DNA from: an uncultured Alphaproteobacteria bacterium
GTDB taxonomy: Bacteria > Pseudomonadota > Alphaproteobacteria > RF32 > CAG-239
DNA: 64,000 bases
Assembly (NCBI GenBank): GCA_910576955.1
Contig: CAJTJB010000001.1
Coordinates: forward strand, 186,001-250,000
Direction of reading: 5' to 3'
Made by a program: the position numbers and the translations under genes. Below the pieces are notes generated by a model. That model was given only the letters and a program-made list of their open reading frames with translations, had not been told where the DNA came from and made no database searches. This document shows positions 14,939 to 23,701 of this stretch, piece by piece (the first letter of the stretch is position 1; each line of letters opens with the position of its first letter).

Positions 14939-17167
14939 ATGGAAGAAGAGAGTATGGAAGAAAAAGTACACGACGTCAAACTCAAAGAAGAATTGAGCAA
15001 GCGTTATTTATCATACGCGATGTCGACAATTGTGGCGCGGTCGCTGCCAGATGTGCGGGACGGGTTGAAACCTGTTCACCGCCGTTTGATGTATGCGATG
15101 CGGCAGCTCAAGCTTGACCCGAAATCCGGCTTTAAAAAATGCGCGAGAGTGGTGGGCGACGTTATCGGTAAATATCACCCGCACGGCGACTCGGCAGTTT
15201 ACGGGGCAATGGTGCGTTTGGCGCAAGATTTTTCGGTGCGTTATCCGCTGGTGGACGGGCAAGGCAACTTCGGCAATATCGACGGCGACGGCGCGGCGGC
15301 TATGCGATACACCGAGGCGAGGCTCACCGAATTTGCACTGGCGTTGATGGAAGGCTTGAACGAAAATTGTGTAGACTTTATGGATACATACGATGGTGAA
15401 GAACAAGAGCCGGTGGTTATGCCGGCGGCTGTTCCGAACCTCTTGTGTAACGGCTCGGCAGGTATTGCCGTGGGGATGGCGACAAACATTCCGCCACATA
15501 ACTTGGGCGAGGTGGCGGATGCCCTTTTGTATCTGATTAAAAACCCCGAGTGCGATATTGCGGGTTTGGTAAAATATGTCAAGGGGCCGGATTTTCCGAC
15601 CGGCGGGCTGATTATTGCGGACCAAAAAGCGATAATTGACGCTTACACTCACGGTAAAGGATATTTCCGCATTCGCGCAAAATGGGAAAAGGAAGATTTG
15701 GGCAAAGGGCAATACCAGATTGTGGTGACGGAAATTCCGTATCAGGTGGTTAAGTCCAAGCTGATTGAAAAAATCGCCCAGCTTTTGGAAGATAAAAAGC
15801 TGCCGTTGCTTGCAGACGTGCGTGACGAATCGGCACAAGATATCCGCATTGTACTTGAACCGAAGAATCGCACTGTCGACGCGGCGCTTTTAATGGAGCA
15901 TTTATTTAAGCAGACCGAGCTTGAAATACGTTTTGCGATGAATATGAACGTGCTTTCTTCCGACGGCGTGCCAAAGGTGATGAGCCTTAAAGAGGTGTTG
16001 AAAGAATATCTGAACCACCGCCACAAAGTGCTTATCCGCAAGTCACAATACCGGCTTGATAAAATCAATGCGCGGCTGGAGATTTTGTCCGGTTATTTGA
16101 TTGCTTATTTAAACCTCGACGAGGTTATCCGCATTATCCGAGAAGAAGACGACTCGAAAGCGGTATTGATGGCAACGTTTAAGTTGACCGACAACCAGGC
16201 AGAAGCGATTTTGAATATGAAACTCCGCAATCTCCGTAAGCTTGAAGAAGAAGAAATCAGAGCCGAGTATGACGAACTGACCGAGGAAAAGAACGGGCTT
16301 GAGGCATTGCTCGGCAGCGAAGAGCTGCGTATGATTCGCCTTGGTGAGGAAATCAGCGCCACAAAAGAGAAATTCGGAAAGAAGACGGCTTTAGGAAAAC
16401 GTCGCAGCCAGTTTGCCGATATGCCCGAAGATGTGGACGTGCCGATTGAGGTGATGGTGGAGAAAGAGCCGATTACGATTATTCTCTCGCAAAAAGGGTG
16501 GATTAGGAGTATGAAAGGGTATATTCCGCTCACAGACGAGTTTAAGTTTAAGGAAGACGATGCGTTGCAGTGCGCCATTCACGCTTACACGACAGATAAA
16601 ATTGTTTTGTTTGACACGTCCGGCAAGTTCTTTAACATCAACGCCAATGAAATTCCTTCGGGAAGAGGTTTCGGGCAGCCGGTGCGGCTAATGGCGGACT
16701 TGGGCGTTAATGACAATATCTGCACAATGTTTGTATTTGAAAAAGGTGCGAAATATGTTGTTTCTTCAGACTACGGGCACGGTTTTGTGATTGACGAGAG
16801 CCACATGATTGCGCAGACCCGCAACGGACGCAAGATTTTGAACTTGGCAGACGGCGAAGTTGCGGCATTTTGCAAAAAGATTACGGGGGATATGGTGGCG
16901 ATTGTCGGCGAAAACCGCAAGCTCCTTATCTTTAAGCTTGAGGAAATCCCCTCGATGGCACGCGGTCGCGGCGTGGCTTTGCAAAAATATCAGGGCTGCA
17001 AAATGTCTGACATTCAGATTTTCAAAGAAGAAGAGGGTTTTTGCTATAACCGCTCGGGTGGCGTTGCCAACGAGAAAGAGCTTTTGGCTTGGTTAGGTCA
17101 CCGCGCGCAGGTCGGGCGGCTGGTTCCGTTCGGGTTTCCGAAGACAAACAAGTTTTTTAAGGAATAA
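14939..17167 (+). CDS. parC: DNA topoisomerase IV subunit A
   Basis: The 742-residue protein is a type IIA topoisomerase A subunit: a winged-helix breakage-reunion domain with catalytic Tyr124 (AAAMRYTEARL), a coiled-coil tower around residues 370-460 and a short C-terminal beta-pinwheel. With ParE it decatenates daughter chromosomes. Alphaproteobacterial ParC-like wording (GNFGNIDGDGAAAMRYTEARLTEF) and the short length favour ParC over GyrA. In the quinolone-determining region (HPHGDSAVYGAM) Ser85 is present, but the position usually Asp/Glu, four residues on, is Gly89. The start at 14939 follows AGGGA; ATG at 14954 is also possible. A terminator follows. Confidence 0.93.
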   Translation: MEEESMEEKVHDVKLKEELSKRYLSYAMSTIVARSLPDVRDGLKPVHRRLMYAMRQLKLDPKSGFKKCARVVGDVIGKYHPHGDSAVYGAMVRLAQDFSVRYPLVDGQGNFGNIDGDGAAAMRYTEARLTEFALALMEGLNENCVDFMDTYDGEEQEPVVMPAAVPNLLCNGSAGIAVGMATNIPPHNLGEVADALLYLIKNPECDIAGLVKYVKGPDFPTGGLIIADQKAIIDAYTHGKGYFRIRAKWEKEDLGKGQYQIVVTEIPYQVVKSKLIEKIAQLLEDKKLPLLADVRDESAQDIRIVLEPKNRTVDAALLMEHLFKQTELEIRFAMNMNVLSSDGVPKVMSLKEVLKEYLNHRHKVLIRKSQYRLDKINARLEILSGYLIAYLNLDEVIRIIREEDDSKAVLMATFKLTDNQAEAILNMKLRNLRKLEEEEIRAEYDELTEEKNGLEALLGSEELRMIRLGEEISATKEKFGKKTALGKRRSQFADMPEDVDVPIEVMVEKEPITIILSQKGWIRSMKGYIPLTDEFKFKEDDALQCAIHAYTTDKIVLFDTSGKFFNINANEIPSGRGFGQPVRLMADLGVNDNICTMFVFEKGAKYVVSSDYGHGFVIDESHMIAQTRNGRKILNLADGEVAAFCKKITGDMVAIVGENRKLLIFKLEEIPSMARGRGVALQKYQGCKMSDIQIFKEEEGFCYNRSGGVANEKELLAWLGHRAQVGRLVPFGFPKTNKFFKE

Positions 17168-17171
17168 AATA

Positions 17172-17200
17172 GAGGGCGGAATTTCCGCCCTTTGCTTTGT
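17172..17200 (+). terminator. Rho-independent terminator of recO-parC
   Basis: An AGGGCGGA/TCCGCCCT stem with a 3-nt loop starts about 5 nt after the parC stop codon and runs into TTTGCTTTGTTTT. Confidence 0.8.
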
Positions 17201-17230
17201 TTTATCTGTCTTATTTTTAAAGTGAAGAAA

Positions 17231-17851
17231 TTATTTCTTCCTTATAAGGCTGATGCAGCTTTCAATTGAGGCGAGCAGGATAAGAAAGTATCCCATTACC
17301 TCGCAACATTCTTCAAACAACTCTTTAACTTGTGCCATTTGGCTCTCGCCGATAACGTTTACTACCAGCGGACGATGTCCGATGCATTGCCCTATCGGGA
17401 AAATGATAATCAGCGCACAAAACATCATATAAAATGAGGATGAACCTATAAATGCAAACAAATTTTTACGGGCAGTGTCTTTATGCTTTATCGCATATTC
17501 GGCAGCAATCAGCGGAAAGACATAACCAATGCGCCAACGAAGACCGTAAATCAGCTCATCCAAAGTCTTATCCAGCTCCCGACAGCTCGCGAGAAAACAC
17601 AAAGAAGCCAAGAAAAACATCAGTGGACGCCACGCTTTGGCACATATTCCCTCTGTTAAGAAAATTGTGCCCGCGCAAAGCAACAAGCCAAGCTGGATAT
17701 TTTCTACCACGCTGTTTTCAGCAAAAGTGTGCGCTTTATATATTGATGCAAGGTGATGGATTAAACCGATAAAGCACATTGCTAACAATAAATACATAAA
17801 ACTTCTAATTCCGGACCATAAAACCGCTTTTTCATTTTCGTTCAAAGACAT
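17231..17851 (-). CDS. Integral membrane protein of unknown function
   Basis: I do not recognise the family. From the ATG at 17849-17851 (MSLNENEKAVLW) the product is 206 residues with roughly five hydrophobic segments: about 14-36, 49-66, 74-88, 105-122 and 134-156, with another near the C-terminus. Between them is a conserved-looking CRELDKTLDELIYGLRWR loop rich in charged residues. The N-terminal extension starting at 17920 is less likely because GAAGAG sits inside it, just before the chosen ATG. It converges on parC. Upstream lies a 400-bp repeat-rich stretch. Function cannot be assigned. Confidence 0.6.
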   Translation of the reverse strand: MSLNENEKAVLWSGIRSFMYLLLAMCFIGLIHHLASIYKAHTFAENSVVENIQLGLLLCAGTIFLTEGICAKAWRPLMFFLASLCFLASCRELDKTLDELIYGLRWRIGYVFPLIAAEYAIKHKDTARKNLFAFIGSSSFYMMFCALIIIFPIGQCIGHRPLVVNVIGESQMAQVKELFEECCEVMGYFLILLASIESCISLIRKK

Positions 17852-17950
17852 TTCAGTTCTCTTCTTTTTATTTAACATACATTTTGATTGTATATAAGGT
17901 TTTATATCTTTTGGCAACAAGATTTATCGGGTTATAAATATTTTACGGTT

Positions 17951-18000
17951 CGACACTCACGAGATCCCTTGACGGCTTGCTTTGCAAGCCGAGGGATGAC
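17951..18000. repeat. REP-like palindromic element
   Basis: ATCCCT (17964-17969) pairs with AGGGAT (17992-17997), and GGCTTGC (17974-17980) pairs with GCAAGCC (17984-17990) around TTT. This gives an interrupted 13-bp hairpin flanked by CGACACTCACGAG. Its right half is the founding unit of the tandem array that follows. The form resembles repetitive extragenic palindromes or small non-autonomous elements. Confidence 0.65.
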
Positions 18001-18150
18001 ATTAAAAAAGTGATGCAAGCCGTAGGAGGACATTAAAAACGTGATGCAAACCGAGGGATGGCATAAAAAAACGAGATGCAAGCCGTAGGAGGACATTATA
18101 GACGTGGTGCAAAGCGTGAGATGACATAAAAAACGAGATGCAAGATGATG
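17979..18150. repeat. Degenerate 31-nt tandem repeat array
   Basis: Units begin at about 17979, 18010, 18041, 18073, 18104 and 18135, spaced 31/31/32/31/31 nt, with the core GATGCAAGCC followed by a GACATTAAAAAAC-like tail. Units alternate between CCGAGGGATGAC-type and CCGTAGGAGGAC-type centres, implying growth by a 62-nt dimer. Decayed traces continue to about 18235. There are no spacers, so it is not a CRISPR array. A reverse-strand frame is open through the array, but its repetitive product and lack of an SD argue against a gene. Confidence 0.8.
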
Positions 18151-18242
18151 AATACTGAAAAGATGTAACAAGAACAAAGAAATGGCATAAAAAGCTGTCC
18201 TGATGCAGGAGAATGGCACAAGAACACGCAGTGGTTAAAATA

Positions 18243-18262
18243 AAGGGCGGTTACCCGCCCTT
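18243..18262 (-). terminator. Terminator of the ankyrin gene
   Basis: On the reverse strand an 8-bp stem AAGGGCGG/CCGCCCTT with loop GTAA is followed by TATTTTAACC. It starts a few nt after the stop codon at 18269. Confidence 0.75.
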
Positions 18263-18268
18263 AAAAAA

Positions 18269-19108
18269 CTACCGCAATGTCTGCCGTTCCAGTTTTTCAT
18301 AGTATGGACTATCCATAAGCCGCGGGTTTCTTTTGGCAAAGTCTAATGCTGTTTTGCCTTCAACATTGACCATTTTAGCTTTTGCGCCGCTTTCGAGCAA
18401 AATATCAATAATTTCCGGATTGGAATTGCCACCGCAGGCATACATCAGGGCGGTCATACCATAGTTATCTTTGGTATTTACAGCAGCTCCATACTGCAAC
18501 AGCGTATTGATAATATCAGGATGGACCTTGCCGCCAGCTACCATTAACGGTGTCAAACCATCTTTTCCGGCTTTGTTGGCATCTGCGCCATTTTCAAGCA
18601 AAACTTTAACCAGTTCCAACTTGCCTTGCGCGATGGCGGACATCAGCAATGTCCAACCTTGGCTGATTTCTGCGTTGGTATCAGCACCTTTTTGTAACAG
18701 CATATTGACGATTTCAGGCGAAACATTGTTAATGATGGCAATCCCTAATGCGGTTATCCCCTCTTTGTTTTTAGCATTTACTTCTGCACCGTTATCAAGC
18801 AACAGTTTGATAATTTCCGGATTGGCATTTTCATTGCAAGCCAACATCAGCGGCGTGATACCATCCGGCATGGACGCATTAACATTTGCGCCCTCTTTAA
18901 TCAGGCTCGCAATCATTTGCGAATCGGCATTTTGCCCAATAGCGGTCATTAAAACAGCAAAACTTTCGTCTATTTGCGGCTTATTAACCTGAACAGGGCT
19001 TTCTGCCACAACAGCTGTCGGCTTTGCCGTATGTTTATAGCTGGCATATCCCAAGAGAGCAATTACGGCAACGCCCGATAAAGCAATAACTTTAAGATTT
19101 TTTTTCAT
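18269..19108 (-). CDS. Membrane-anchored or secreted ankyrin-repeat protein
   Basis: The 279-residue protein has a hydrophobic N-terminal segment (residues 7-24, KVIALSGVAVIALLGYASY) that acts as a signal peptide or anchor, then about six ankyrin repeats from residue 50 to the end. The repeats show the usual G-A-D/N-V-N-A, G-I/M-T-P/A-L, and P-E-I-V/I-x-x-L-L signatures (for example LLQKGADTNAEISQGWTLLM). Most units share PEIINLLL-type helices and look recently duplicated. Ankyrin repeats mediate protein binding, and in host-associated bacteria some are effectors; here the export signal points to the periplasm or outside. The partner is unknown. It is transcribed alone, with a terminator immediately downstream. 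Confidence 0.88.
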   Translation of the reverse strand: MKKNLKVIALSGVAVIALLGYASYKHTAKPTAVVAESPVQVNKPQIDESFAVLMTAIGQNADSQMIASLIKEGANVNASMPDGITPLMLACNENANPEIIKLLLDNGAEVNAKNKEGITALGIAIINNVSPEIVNMLLQKGADTNAEISQGWTLLMSAIAQGKLELVKVLLENGADANKAGKDGLTPLMVAGGKVHPDIINTLLQYGAAVNTKDNYGMTALMYACGGNSNPEIIDILLESGAKAKMVNVEGKTALDFAKRNPRLMDSPYYEKLERQTLR

Positions 19109-19176
19109 TGGCTCAACCTCAAAAAACTTATTTTTTTGAAAAATAACATAAACAACTTTCTATTTTGTTAATTTTT

Positions 19177-19199
19177 AAGGGGAGGATGCCCTCCCCCTT
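19177..19199. terminator. Strong hairpin downstream of tkt
   Basis: GGGGAGG (19179-19185) pairs with CCTCCCC (19190-19196) around a 4-nt loop, just after the tkt stop codon. The T-rich side faces the plus strand (CTTTTTTATC). For the leftward tkt transcript the tail is TTAAAAATT, so termination may be modest. Confidence 0.6.
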
Positions 19200-19201
19200 T
19201 T

Positions 19202-21163
19202 TTATCTATTCAAAAACGCAGTAACTTCTTCTGCCAGATGGGAGGCTGTCAGCCCGAAATAGCTATACAGCTTATCAGCAGGAGCGGACGCGCCGAACGT
19301 ATCCAGCCCGATGGTCTTTTGCGCATAGCGGTTCCAACCGAATGTTGAACCAGCTTCAATGCTGATAACCGGCGCTGTTCCCAACACTTCAAGCTGATAA
19401 TTTTCGCTTTGTTCCTCAAACAGTTCCATACATGGCATTGATACAACAGCGACATCAATCCCTTTTTCCCGCAGCATTTTTTGCGCCTCAACCGCGGCGG
19501 AAACCTCCGAACCGGTGGCAATAATCGTTGCCTCGCGCTTATTTTCAGCCGGTGAGATGATATACGCCCCTTTGGCAGTTTGGTTTTGCTCTGCCGAGGT
19601 ACGCAGCAACGGCAGATTCTGACGGGAAAGAGCCAACAGGCTCGGACGTTTGCTTTCGGTTAAGGCAATCTGCCAAGCCTCGGCGGTTTCGACAACATCG
19701 CACGGGCGGAAAGTTAGGATATTCGGCATCGCACGATATGACGCAAGATGTTCTATCGGCTGATGGGTCGGACCGTCTTCACCGACACCGATAGAATCGT
19801 GTGTCAGAACATATATCACGCGTATTCCCATTAACGCAGCCAGACGCATGGACGGGCGCAGATAATCAGAGAATACAAAAAACGTTCCACCATATGGGAT
19901 AACGCCGCCATGGAGCGCCATACCATTCATAATTGCCCCCATCGCGTGTTCGCGGATGCCATACATCACGTTATTGCCGTTATAATCATCTTTGGTGACG
20001 GTTTTAAGCCCCTCAACGAAAGTCAGATTTGAAGCCGCCAAGTCTGCCGAACCGCCAACAATCTGCGGAATATGCGGCACAATTGCTTTTAAGCACATCT
20101 CGGAGGCTTTACGGGTGGCGACTTTGGTTTTATCGGCTATTGCCTGCCGTTTTACGCCATTAAGAGCGGCGTCCCATCCCTGCGGGAGTTTGCCAGTGAT
20201 TAGATCGCGGAACTCTGCGCCGGCAGCGGCGGCGGTTTCTACCCATTTTTTATATGCGGGTTCATTACGTTTTTGTGTCTGACGCCAGTCGCGCAAAACT
20301 TCTGCCGGAACTTCAAACTCGCCATAATTCCAGTCCAAAGCCTTACGCATTGCGGCGGTTTCTTCCGCGCCTAACGGCGAGCCGTGACATTTTGATGTTC
20401 CCTTTTTCGTCGGCGCGCCATAGCCTATTGTCGTTTTGCAGGCAATTAACGTCGGCTTATCAGACTTTTGCGCTAATTCTATCGCACGGCGAATCTCGGT
20501 ATAGTTATGCCCGTCAATATTGATGGTGTTCCACCCCATAGCCTCAAAACGGGCGGTTTGATTGACAGAGCTTGCTTTATCGACCGTTCCGTCTATCGTG
20601 ATGTTGTTATTATCCCAGAACACAATCAACTTATTTAAGCGTAAGTGTCCGGCAAGCGAGGCGGACTCTTCGGAAATTCCCTCCATCAGGCAGCCGTCTC
20701 CGGCAATCACATATGTATAATGCTCACACAGTGAATTGCCGTATCTGGCGTTTAACATTCTTTCCGCCAGCGCCATTCCGACAGCAGATGATATTCCCTG
20801 CCCCAGAGGACCGGTTGTCATATCTATTCCGTCCAAGTGCCCGTATTCGGGGTGACCAGCGGTTTTTGCCCCAAACTGGCGGAAATTTTTAATATCTTCA
20901 AGCGTAATGTCTTCATAACCGGTCAGATAGAGCAAAGAATACAGAAGCATTGAACCGTGTCCGGCAGACAAAACAAAACGGTCACGGTCAAACCATTTCG
21001 GAGCAGCGGGATTTAATTTGATATATTCGGCAAACAACACCGTTGCAACATCTGCCATACCGAGCGGCATTCCGGGGTGTCCGGAATTTGATTTGTTAAT
21101 AGCATCGGCGGCAAGAAAGCGAATCGCATTTGCCATTGGTTTCAATTTTGTATTTTCAATCAT
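19202..21163 (-). CDS. tkt: Transketolase
   Basis: The 653-residue thiamine-diphosphate enzyme interconverts pentose-phosphate sugars, linking glycolysis to pentose supply. Visible features are the substrate-contacting NSGHPGMPLGMA, the TPP motif GDGCLMEGISEESASLAGH...DNN, the pyrimidine-domain segment GIREHAMGAIMNGMA and DSIGVGEDGPTHQPIEHL, and a normal C-terminal domain. The start at 21163 (MIENTKLKPMANAIRF) follows AAGGAGC after 6 nt. The longer frame adds 33 non-homologous residues and is rejected. Its first 8 nt overlap the end of the upstream RNA methyltransferase gene, suggesting translational coupling. Confidence 0.96.
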   Translation of the reverse strand: MIENTKLKPMANAIRFLAADAINKSNSGHPGMPLGMADVATVLFAEYIKLNPAAPKWFDRDRFVLSAGHGSMLLYSLLYLTGYEDITLEDIKNFRQFGAKTAGHPEYGHLDGIDMTTGPLGQGISSAVGMALAERMLNARYGNSLCEHYTYVIAGDGCLMEGISEESASLAGHLRLNKLIVFWDNNNITIDGTVDKASSVNQTARFEAMGWNTINIDGHNYTEIRRAIELAQKSDKPTLIACKTTIGYGAPTKKGTSKCHGSPLGAEETAAMRKALDWNYGEFEVPAEVLRDWRQTQKRNEPAYKKWVETAAAAGAEFRDLITGKLPQGWDAALNGVKRQAIADKTKVATRKASEMCLKAIVPHIPQIVGGSADLAASNLTFVEGLKTVTKDDYNGNNVMYGIREHAMGAIMNGMALHGGVIPYGGTFFVFSDYLRPSMRLAALMGIRVIYVLTHDSIGVGEDGPTHQPIEHLASYRAMPNILTFRPCDVVETAEAWQIALTESKRPSLLALSRQNLPLLRTSAEQNQTAKGAYIISPAENKREATIIATGSEVSAAVEAQKMLREKGIDVAVVSMPCMELFEEQSENYQLEVLGTAPVISIEAGSTFGWNRYAQKTIGLDTFGASAPADKLYSYFGLTASHLAEEVTAFLNR

Positions 21164-22322
21164 TTTTATGCTCCTTTTCAGGTTTCGAATTATAAGTAAA
21201 CAGGGCGATAAGCTCCTGATGTTTGGAATAGACGAATTGGTCAACGAGGGTGACGCGCTCAAATATATAACCGGATTTCATCAACTCTTCGGCATCGTAA
21301 ACAAAGGTTTTCGGATTGCACGAAACAAAAACAATTTTCTGCGGCTTGTCTGTTGCGGCAAGGTTTGCAATTTCGCGGCACTGGGCGTGCGCGCCGGCGC
21401 GAGGCGGGTCCAGCACCAACGCTTTCACGCCTTTTATATCCACCGCATCAAACGGATATTTAAACAAATTGCGGTTAAGGACTTTGACATTATGTATTTG
21501 ATTGCGGTTTAGCGCTTTTTGCAAACCATTCAGCGAGGGCGCGGACGAATCGGCGGCAATTATTTCGTTTCCGGCGATTTTAGCGAGCGGAAACGTAAAT
21601 GTTCCGAGCCCACAGAACAAATCGGCAATTTTGCCTTTTGTATCGCCCATATATTCAAGCACTTTTTCTATCATCGCACTTTCGGCTGCTTTGGAGGCTT
21701 GCAGGAACACGCCTTGCGGAATTTCGATAACACATCCTGAAATATGCAGCTCGGGCGGCATTTTCTCGGCAACAGTTTCCGGTTGGTTTGAGGCAATTTT
21801 CCACGACAGGCGGCAGACGTTTTCTTCAGCATTAACAAAATCTGCGGCAGCAAGACGATGCTCTAGCGACGGCTCCTCGGAAAGATTTAACAATATGTCT
21901 ATGCCGTTATCCGCAAGCAGCAACTGCGCCGATCCTTCCCTGATATAAACAGTTTCAGGCTTTTTCTTTTTATTTTTTTTCGTTATGGGAATCGAACAAA
22001 CCTCTTTGAGCAAGCCTTGCACCGCCGGCAGGATATTTTCAAGCGCCGAATCGAGCATCGGACATACGTTAACATTAACAATATTATGGGAATTAACCTC
22101 ATTAAACCCGAGTTTCAGCTCTTTTTTGACATATTGAAAAGCCATATCCGCACGACGGCGGCTGCCATCTTTGATAAACACAGGCGCATCAAACACCGGC
22201 GCACTGTTTTTAATTAAAGCAATCGTTTTTTGAAAATCCGCTATTTTATTTTGGCGGTATTGCTCCTCGCTTTGATTTCGGAAAACACAACCGCCGCACA
22301 GCTGACAAACAGAATCTTGCAT
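21156..22322 (-). CDS. TrmA/RlmD-type 5-methyluridine RNA methyltransferase
   Basis: The 388-residue protein is a class I SAM-dependent RNA uridine-C5 methyltransferase of the RumA/TrmA family. Cys6, Cys9 and Cys12 (CQLCGGC), with a further Cys near residue 84, would bind the Fe4S4 cluster. Motif I is IADLFCGLGTFTFPLAK, LDPPRAGAHAQC precedes the catalytic region, and the nucleophile is the Cys of FVSCNP. It lacks the N-terminal TRAM domain of RlmD, as in shorter homologues. The target (23S rRNA or tRNA) cannot be decided from sequence. AAAGGAAAAAT precedes the ATG. It is coupled to tkt by an 8-nt overlap. Confidence 0.88.
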   Translation of the reverse strand: MQDSVCQLCGGCVFRNQSEEQYRQNKIADFQKTIALIKNSAPVFDAPVFIKDGSRRRADMAFQYVKKELKLGFNEVNSHNIVNVNVCPMLDSALENILPAVQGLLKEVCSIPITKKNKKKKPETVYIREGSAQLLLADNGIDILLNLSEEPSLEHRLAAADFVNAEENVCRLSWKIASNQPETVAEKMPPELHISGCVIEIPQGVFLQASKAAESAMIEKVLEYMGDTKGKIADLFCGLGTFTFPLAKIAGNEIIAADSSAPSLNGLQKALNRNQIHNVKVLNRNLFKYPFDAVDIKGVKALVLDPPRAGAHAQCREIANLAATDKPQKIVFVSCNPKTFVYDAEELMKSGYIFERVTLVDQFVYSKHQELIALFTYNSKPEKEHKND

Positions 22323-22477
22323 ATTTTTCCTTTCTTTTTTTATTCGTTTAGCAAAAAAATATCATAATGACAAGAAAAGTTTTAAACATTTTTGCAACTC
22401 TCCTTTAAAAAAGAGGTGAATATTTTTTTTAATGATATATAATGTGTGCCATATAGAAATATTTTTTGGAGATTTTG

Positions 22478-23626
22478 ATGTTAGTTCACGTTCCCGACCA
22501 TTTCAGCTCTCATTTAAAATTTGACTTAAAAAAGCTGCCGGCGACGGTTATTGACCGCTCTTCGCCGATAAAACTTTTTGCGGGCTTTTTATGCGGCACG
22601 TTGCTGCTCGGGTTAGGGTTTTTAGAATTATTGAGCTTTGTTAAGGCCGAAAAAACGATTGAAACATCGCTCTTAACCGTTGAGTTTTTTGCGTTTGTGA
22701 CCATCCTTATCGGGCTCGGACTGATTGCCGGTTCTTTTTTATCGTTTAACCGCTATAAAAAAATCACATTCAACGGCAAAGAATTTTGTATTACATACGC
22801 TCCGTCTTTCGGCATTAAGCATCGCCTTTCGGAAACATTGGGCAACTATATCGGCGTGCGGCTCCGCGTTTTGTTTATTCAGACCGGACTGTTTAACCGC
22901 AACCGTTATATCATTGACTTGTACCACCGAGATTCCGATAAAATTATCCCCCTTTATATTTCGACTAACAACAAAAACATCCGCAAAATTTGGGAAAGCT
23001 ATGCGAAAATGTTTAAAATGCCGGCTTTGAGCGTGGGCGACAGAGGGCTTGTGCAGCGGGAATATACCGACTTGGATAAATCTTTGCAGGAATTGGCAGC
23101 AAGCGGAAAACTACCGTTTATTGCGGGCGGGAAGTTTCCTGCTCCCGAATCGCTCTTTATTGAGGAAAAGAAAAACAAAACCGTGATTCTTCCGCTCGGG
23201 GTTTATTGGGATATTTTCAGCTCGCTGTTTTTGTTTATTGCAATATCGGGAATTTTTGTTTTGCTGACGGGCGGCATTTATCTGACAATCCGCGGCACAT
23301 CCGTACCGCTTAAATACTGGGCAGCCGGCGCGGCATTGCTGCTTATTGTCGTTTATTACATGATGCAGCTGTTTCGCTCGTATCAATTGGAGATTTATTC
23401 CGATAAAATCTCGGTGACAGAAACATTGTTCGGCAAAACGCAAAAGCAAGACAGTATTCCTGCAAACAAAATCGAAAATATCGAACTTTCGTATAATCCG
23501 ACGATTGACCGTTACAGCCTGGCGGTTATCAGCGATGACAAAATCATCACTTTCGGCGGCAGGCTGCCGGTTAATGATTTGTTGTGGCTTAAAGATTTTG
23601 TTATCCGCAAATTAATTGGTAATTAA
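22478..23626 (+). CDS. Membrane protein of unknown function, possibly PH-like
   Basis: I do not recognise a specific family. From the ATG at 22478, which follows GGAG after 7 nt, the product is 382 residues with two membrane regions: two helices at about 30-85 and two more at about 240-300. Each is followed by a soluble beta-rich stretch; the first (SFNRYKKITFNGKEFCITY...) and last (YQLEIYSDKISVTETLFGKTQ..IPANKIENIELSY) are reminiscent of bacterial PH-like domains. A duplicated helix-pair plus beta-domain architecture is therefore possible. It lies between divergent rlmD-like and the yfgM-like/bamB genes and could be the first gene of that unit. Confidence 0.6.
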   Translation: MLVHVPDHFSSHLKFDLKKLPATVIDRSSPIKLFAGFLCGTLLLGLGFLELLSFVKAEKTIETSLLTVEFFAFVTILIGLGLIAGSFLSFNRYKKITFNGKEFCITYAPSFGIKHRLSETLGNYIGVRLRVLFIQTGLFNRNRYIIDLYHRDSDKIIPLYISTNNKNIRKIWESYAKMFKMPALSVGDRGLVQREYTDLDKSLQELAASGKLPFIAGGKFPAPESLFIEEKKNKTVILPLGVYWDIFSSLFLFIAISGIFVLLTGGIYLTIRGTSVPLKYWAAGAALLLIVVYYMMQLFRSYQLEIYSDKISVTETLFGKTQKQDSIPANKIENIELSYNPTIDRYSLAVISDDKIITFGGRLPVNDLLWLKDFVIRKLIGN

Positions 23627-23701
23627 ATCGAGTTTTTAATTGCAACGGCGCAAAGCGCGGTTTATATTTTAGGAAAATATTTTTAGTGAAGGGTTAGTGC
23701 T

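Noticed and set aside
15011..15838. 275-codon ORF antisense to parC
   Set aside because: Shadow ORF; parC is intact and the antisense product has a skewed His/Arg-rich composition without recognisable domains.
17979..18150. Possible CRISPR array
   Set aside because: Repeats are directly adjacent with no unique spacers, vary in sequence, and no cas genes are present.
17932..18219. 95-codon reverse-strand ORF across the tandem repeats
   Set aside because: Its product is a translation of the 31-nt repeats, has no SD at its ATG and no homology-like features; better described as a repeat array.
21164..21262. 33-residue N-terminal extension of transketolase
   Set aside because: No homology in the extension; AAGGAGC precedes the inner ATG, and the extension overlaps the upstream methyltransferase gene.
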